Shown: positions 9,830 to 11,411 of the stretch, piece after piece
Layout: each line of letters starts with the position of its first letter
How positions within the stretch are numbered: the first letter of the stretch is position 1
Notes under the pieces: model-generated
Database searches by the model: none
What the model was told of the DNA's origin: nothing
What the model saw: the letters and a program-made list of their open reading frames with translations, nothing else
Assembly (NCBI GenBank): GCA_000697335.1
Contig: JNEM01010827.1
Coordinates: 1 to 11,411 of the forward strand
Direction: 5' to 3'
Length of the DNA stretch: 11,411 nucleotides
DNA from: Conidiobolus incongruus B7586
Lineage: Eukaryota > Entomophthoromycota > Entomophthoromycetes > Entomophthorales > Conidiobolaceae
Position numbers and translations under genes: made by a program

Positions 9830-9907
9830 TTTTTTACTATAATTTAAAATTCTGAATATTAAAAATAAAGTTATTCTTTATTCGAATTTAAATTATAGTT
9901 AAAAAAA
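9830..9907. repeat. Inverted repeat with hairpin-forming arms
   Basis: ACTATAATTTAAA at 9836-9848 is perfectly complementary to 9887-9899. After a one-base bulge the pairing continues with TTC against GAA, and outward through T-run and A-run flanks with one extra base. A second short stem (AATAAAG 9864-9870 with CTTTATT 9876-9882) sits inside around a 5-nt loop. It may be a remnant of a small transposon or a cruciform-forming element. No target-site duplication was identified. Confidence 0.6.
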
Positions 9908-10624
9908 TAAAATTAAAAAGGTATATCCATGATATCTGTATAGCTATTATATACTTGATCATTATTGGTGTAGAATTATAATTAGGAAGATATATTATAA
10001 TATTCTTTTTATTCTTTGAATAATTAAACATAATCAATGTTTTTAATAGTTCAGGTTAATAGTTAATAATTTAATAATCTACAATTTTATTTAAAATACT
10101 GAAATACATGATTATGGTTATAGTAAACTAAAGAGTCTATAAACATACTTTGTTTAAGTATTGATATATTTGATAGTATAAATAACTAGCGAAATAAGCA
10201 ATTTTTTAAATTCATTATATTCAGAATTATCAAATTAAATAATTATTTATTGTTATTTGAATATTTAAAAATAACATAATATTAATAAATATTCTTATTT
10301 CAATATTTTGAAAAAAATCAAATTGGTTAAACCCTTAGTATAATATTATTATGATTGTAATTTACAATTGTATTTAAATTAGATTATAACTTAGTGATTA
10401 TAGTAATATAATGTAAAATATATAGTGTTAATCAGAAGATAGAAGAAAAAGTGAAACAAATGTAGACTTTGATATTTTTGATCTCTAGTGTAATCAGTAA
10501 TATACTGTCATAATTTAAAAATATGTACCTTTATATTAAATATCCTTTATTATGTATAAAAGAGTCATTGTAATATCTGAATATTTATCTATATTAAAAA
10601 TAAAAACTAATATAATAGTCTATG

Positions 10625-10642
10625 TTATAGTTTCGACTATAA
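10625..10642. repeat. Small hairpin with TTCG loop
   Basis: TTATAGT, loop TTCG, then ACTATAA: a perfect 7-bp stem. Stems of this size arise by chance in AT-rich DNA; it is recorded only because of the tetraloop. The closing pair is T-A, not the C-G that makes UUCG loops especially stable. Confidence 0.3.
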
Positions 10643-11111
10643 TCATACTTCAATAAATATTTACTATATTTTCTAATATTATTATATTTATTTAAACACA
10701 ATTTAAAAAATATATTAAAAAGATATAATAAAGTATCTTCATAAAATATGACAATATATTTGAATCATAATTTTTTTTGATTATTAGAACAAAATTCAAT
10801 TGGTTAACTGATATTTATTATATCTGATATAATTTATGATTAATATATAATATATTGCAAATAATATTTTAAAACTTTTTATATAATGAATTAATTTTAA
10901 TAACAAAAAAATTATTATTAATATTTCTTTTAATAATTTGAATTTTATTTAAATTAAAATGATAAAATATATAATATAATTAATAATAATAATTAATCAT
11001 ATATATATATAATAAGATTATAACTATATTTATATACAAAGAATGATAAAATTATAATTATCATAATTAGAGATTTTTTATCGTATTCAATCATTTAAAA
11101 TCATATTATTA

Positions 11112-11411
11112 CTCTGCATTTTTAATAATGGGAATTTTTTGCGATTAAAAATAAATAAACATTTGAATATATGATATATAAAAATAAATATATAATATAA
11201 ATTTAATAGTTTCCTTTATTATTAATAACTTTTTGCCATACTTTTGGCAAACTTCTAACACCTAAAAAACAGTTCTTTTTATTAAGGACTGAAATTTGAT
11301 GTTTCACAAACCAATTAAATTTTCCTGCAGAAATTTTCTTTCCTGCAAGCTGGTTTTTTAATTGCCCAAAGCAATTATAATCACATGGGTTATAATCAGG
11401 GGAATATACTG
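11112..11411 (-). mobile_element. Mariner-type (Tc1/mariner superfamily) DNA transposon, 3' end only
   Basis: The right edge of the window carries the end of a mariner transposase gene read on the minus strand. About 90 bp beyond its stop codon, a stretch starting at 11112 (CTCTGCATTTTTAATAATGG) and running to about 11150 is richer in G and C than its surroundings. It follows a TA dinucleotide (11110-11111), the target site used by this superfamily. I infer this is the terminal inverted repeat and outer end of the element. The other end is outside the window, so the repeat cannot be matched here. Confidence 0.6.
11203..11411 (-). CDS. Mariner transposase, C-terminal 68 residues
   Basis: Cut-and-paste transposase of the mariner (DDD) group. 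The visible part begins VYSPDYNPCDYNCF, the conserved block holding the third catalytic Asp (PCD; codon 11380-11382). LKNQLAGKK and a C-terminal LPKVWQKVI..KGNY follow, matching the L..RW..CI...G.Y ending of mariner transposases such as Mos1. Asp after PC, rather than the NPIE block of Tc1, places it with mariner. The frame is open from the window edge to the TAA at 11203-11205 with no break, so this copy may be fairly young; the N-terminal DNA-binding part and the first two Asp residues lie outside. Confidence 0.85.
   Translation of the reverse strand, partial: VYSPDYNPCDYNCFGQLKNQLAGKKISAGKFNWFVKHQISVLNKKNCFLGVRSLPKVWQKVINNKGNY

Larger units (their letters stand above)
7976..11111. other. 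Large AT-rich gene-free region
   Basis: About 3.1 kb. The first roughly 120 bp should hold the eL27 promoter and 5' UTR. The rest is extremely A+T rich with no open frame I can support, no tRNA-like box sequences and no long tandem array. Notable items are the inverted repeat near 9830-9907, a small TTCG-loop hairpin at 10625-10642 and an (AT)6 run at 10999-11010. It could be old decayed transposon DNA, but nothing recognisable remains. Confidence 0.65.

Overview
The window looks like nuclear DNA of a fungus, probably an early-diverging, very AT-rich one (Mucoromycota or Zoopagomycota type). I cannot name the genus. The evidence is a fungal-type lanosterol synthase (ergosterol pathway), a Pxr1/Gno1-like G-patch protein with a KKE/KKD tract, mitochondrial HSP60 and cytosolic ribosomal protein eL27. 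Two spliceosomal introns of 52 and 55 nt are present; one carries a perfect TACTAAC branch point. Coding sequence has near-balanced base composition, while the spacers are extremely A+T rich.

Layout from left to right. The last exon of lanosterol synthase (ERG7, +) runs from the window edge to 1249. A Pxr1/PinX1-like gene (-) lies at 1997-2787, tail to tail with ERG7. Its reading frame shows one net extra base in a lysine-rich stretch. Its conserved C-terminal segment is on a separate small exon at 1997-2075, which a simple ORF search misses. HSP60 (+) has two exons, 4068-4342 and 4398-5838, with two heat-shock-element-like dyads in its upstream region. After a 1.7 kb AT-rich spacer comes an intact single-exon eL27 gene (-, 7568-7975). 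About 3.1 kb of extremely AT-rich DNA follows, with no gene I can support; it contains one clear inverted repeat (about 9830-9907). At the right edge is the C-terminal end of a mariner-type transposase (-, 11203-11411), with a likely terminal repeat and TA target site near 11110.

The four host genes are housekeeping genes of separate pathways: sterol synthesis, ribosome and snoRNA biogenesis or telomerase control, mitochondrial protein folding, and translation. They do not form a functional cluster. I found no convincing new multi-gene system. The points most worth a second look are the split and frameshifted Pxr1 gene, the mariner end, and the hairpin in the large spacer.
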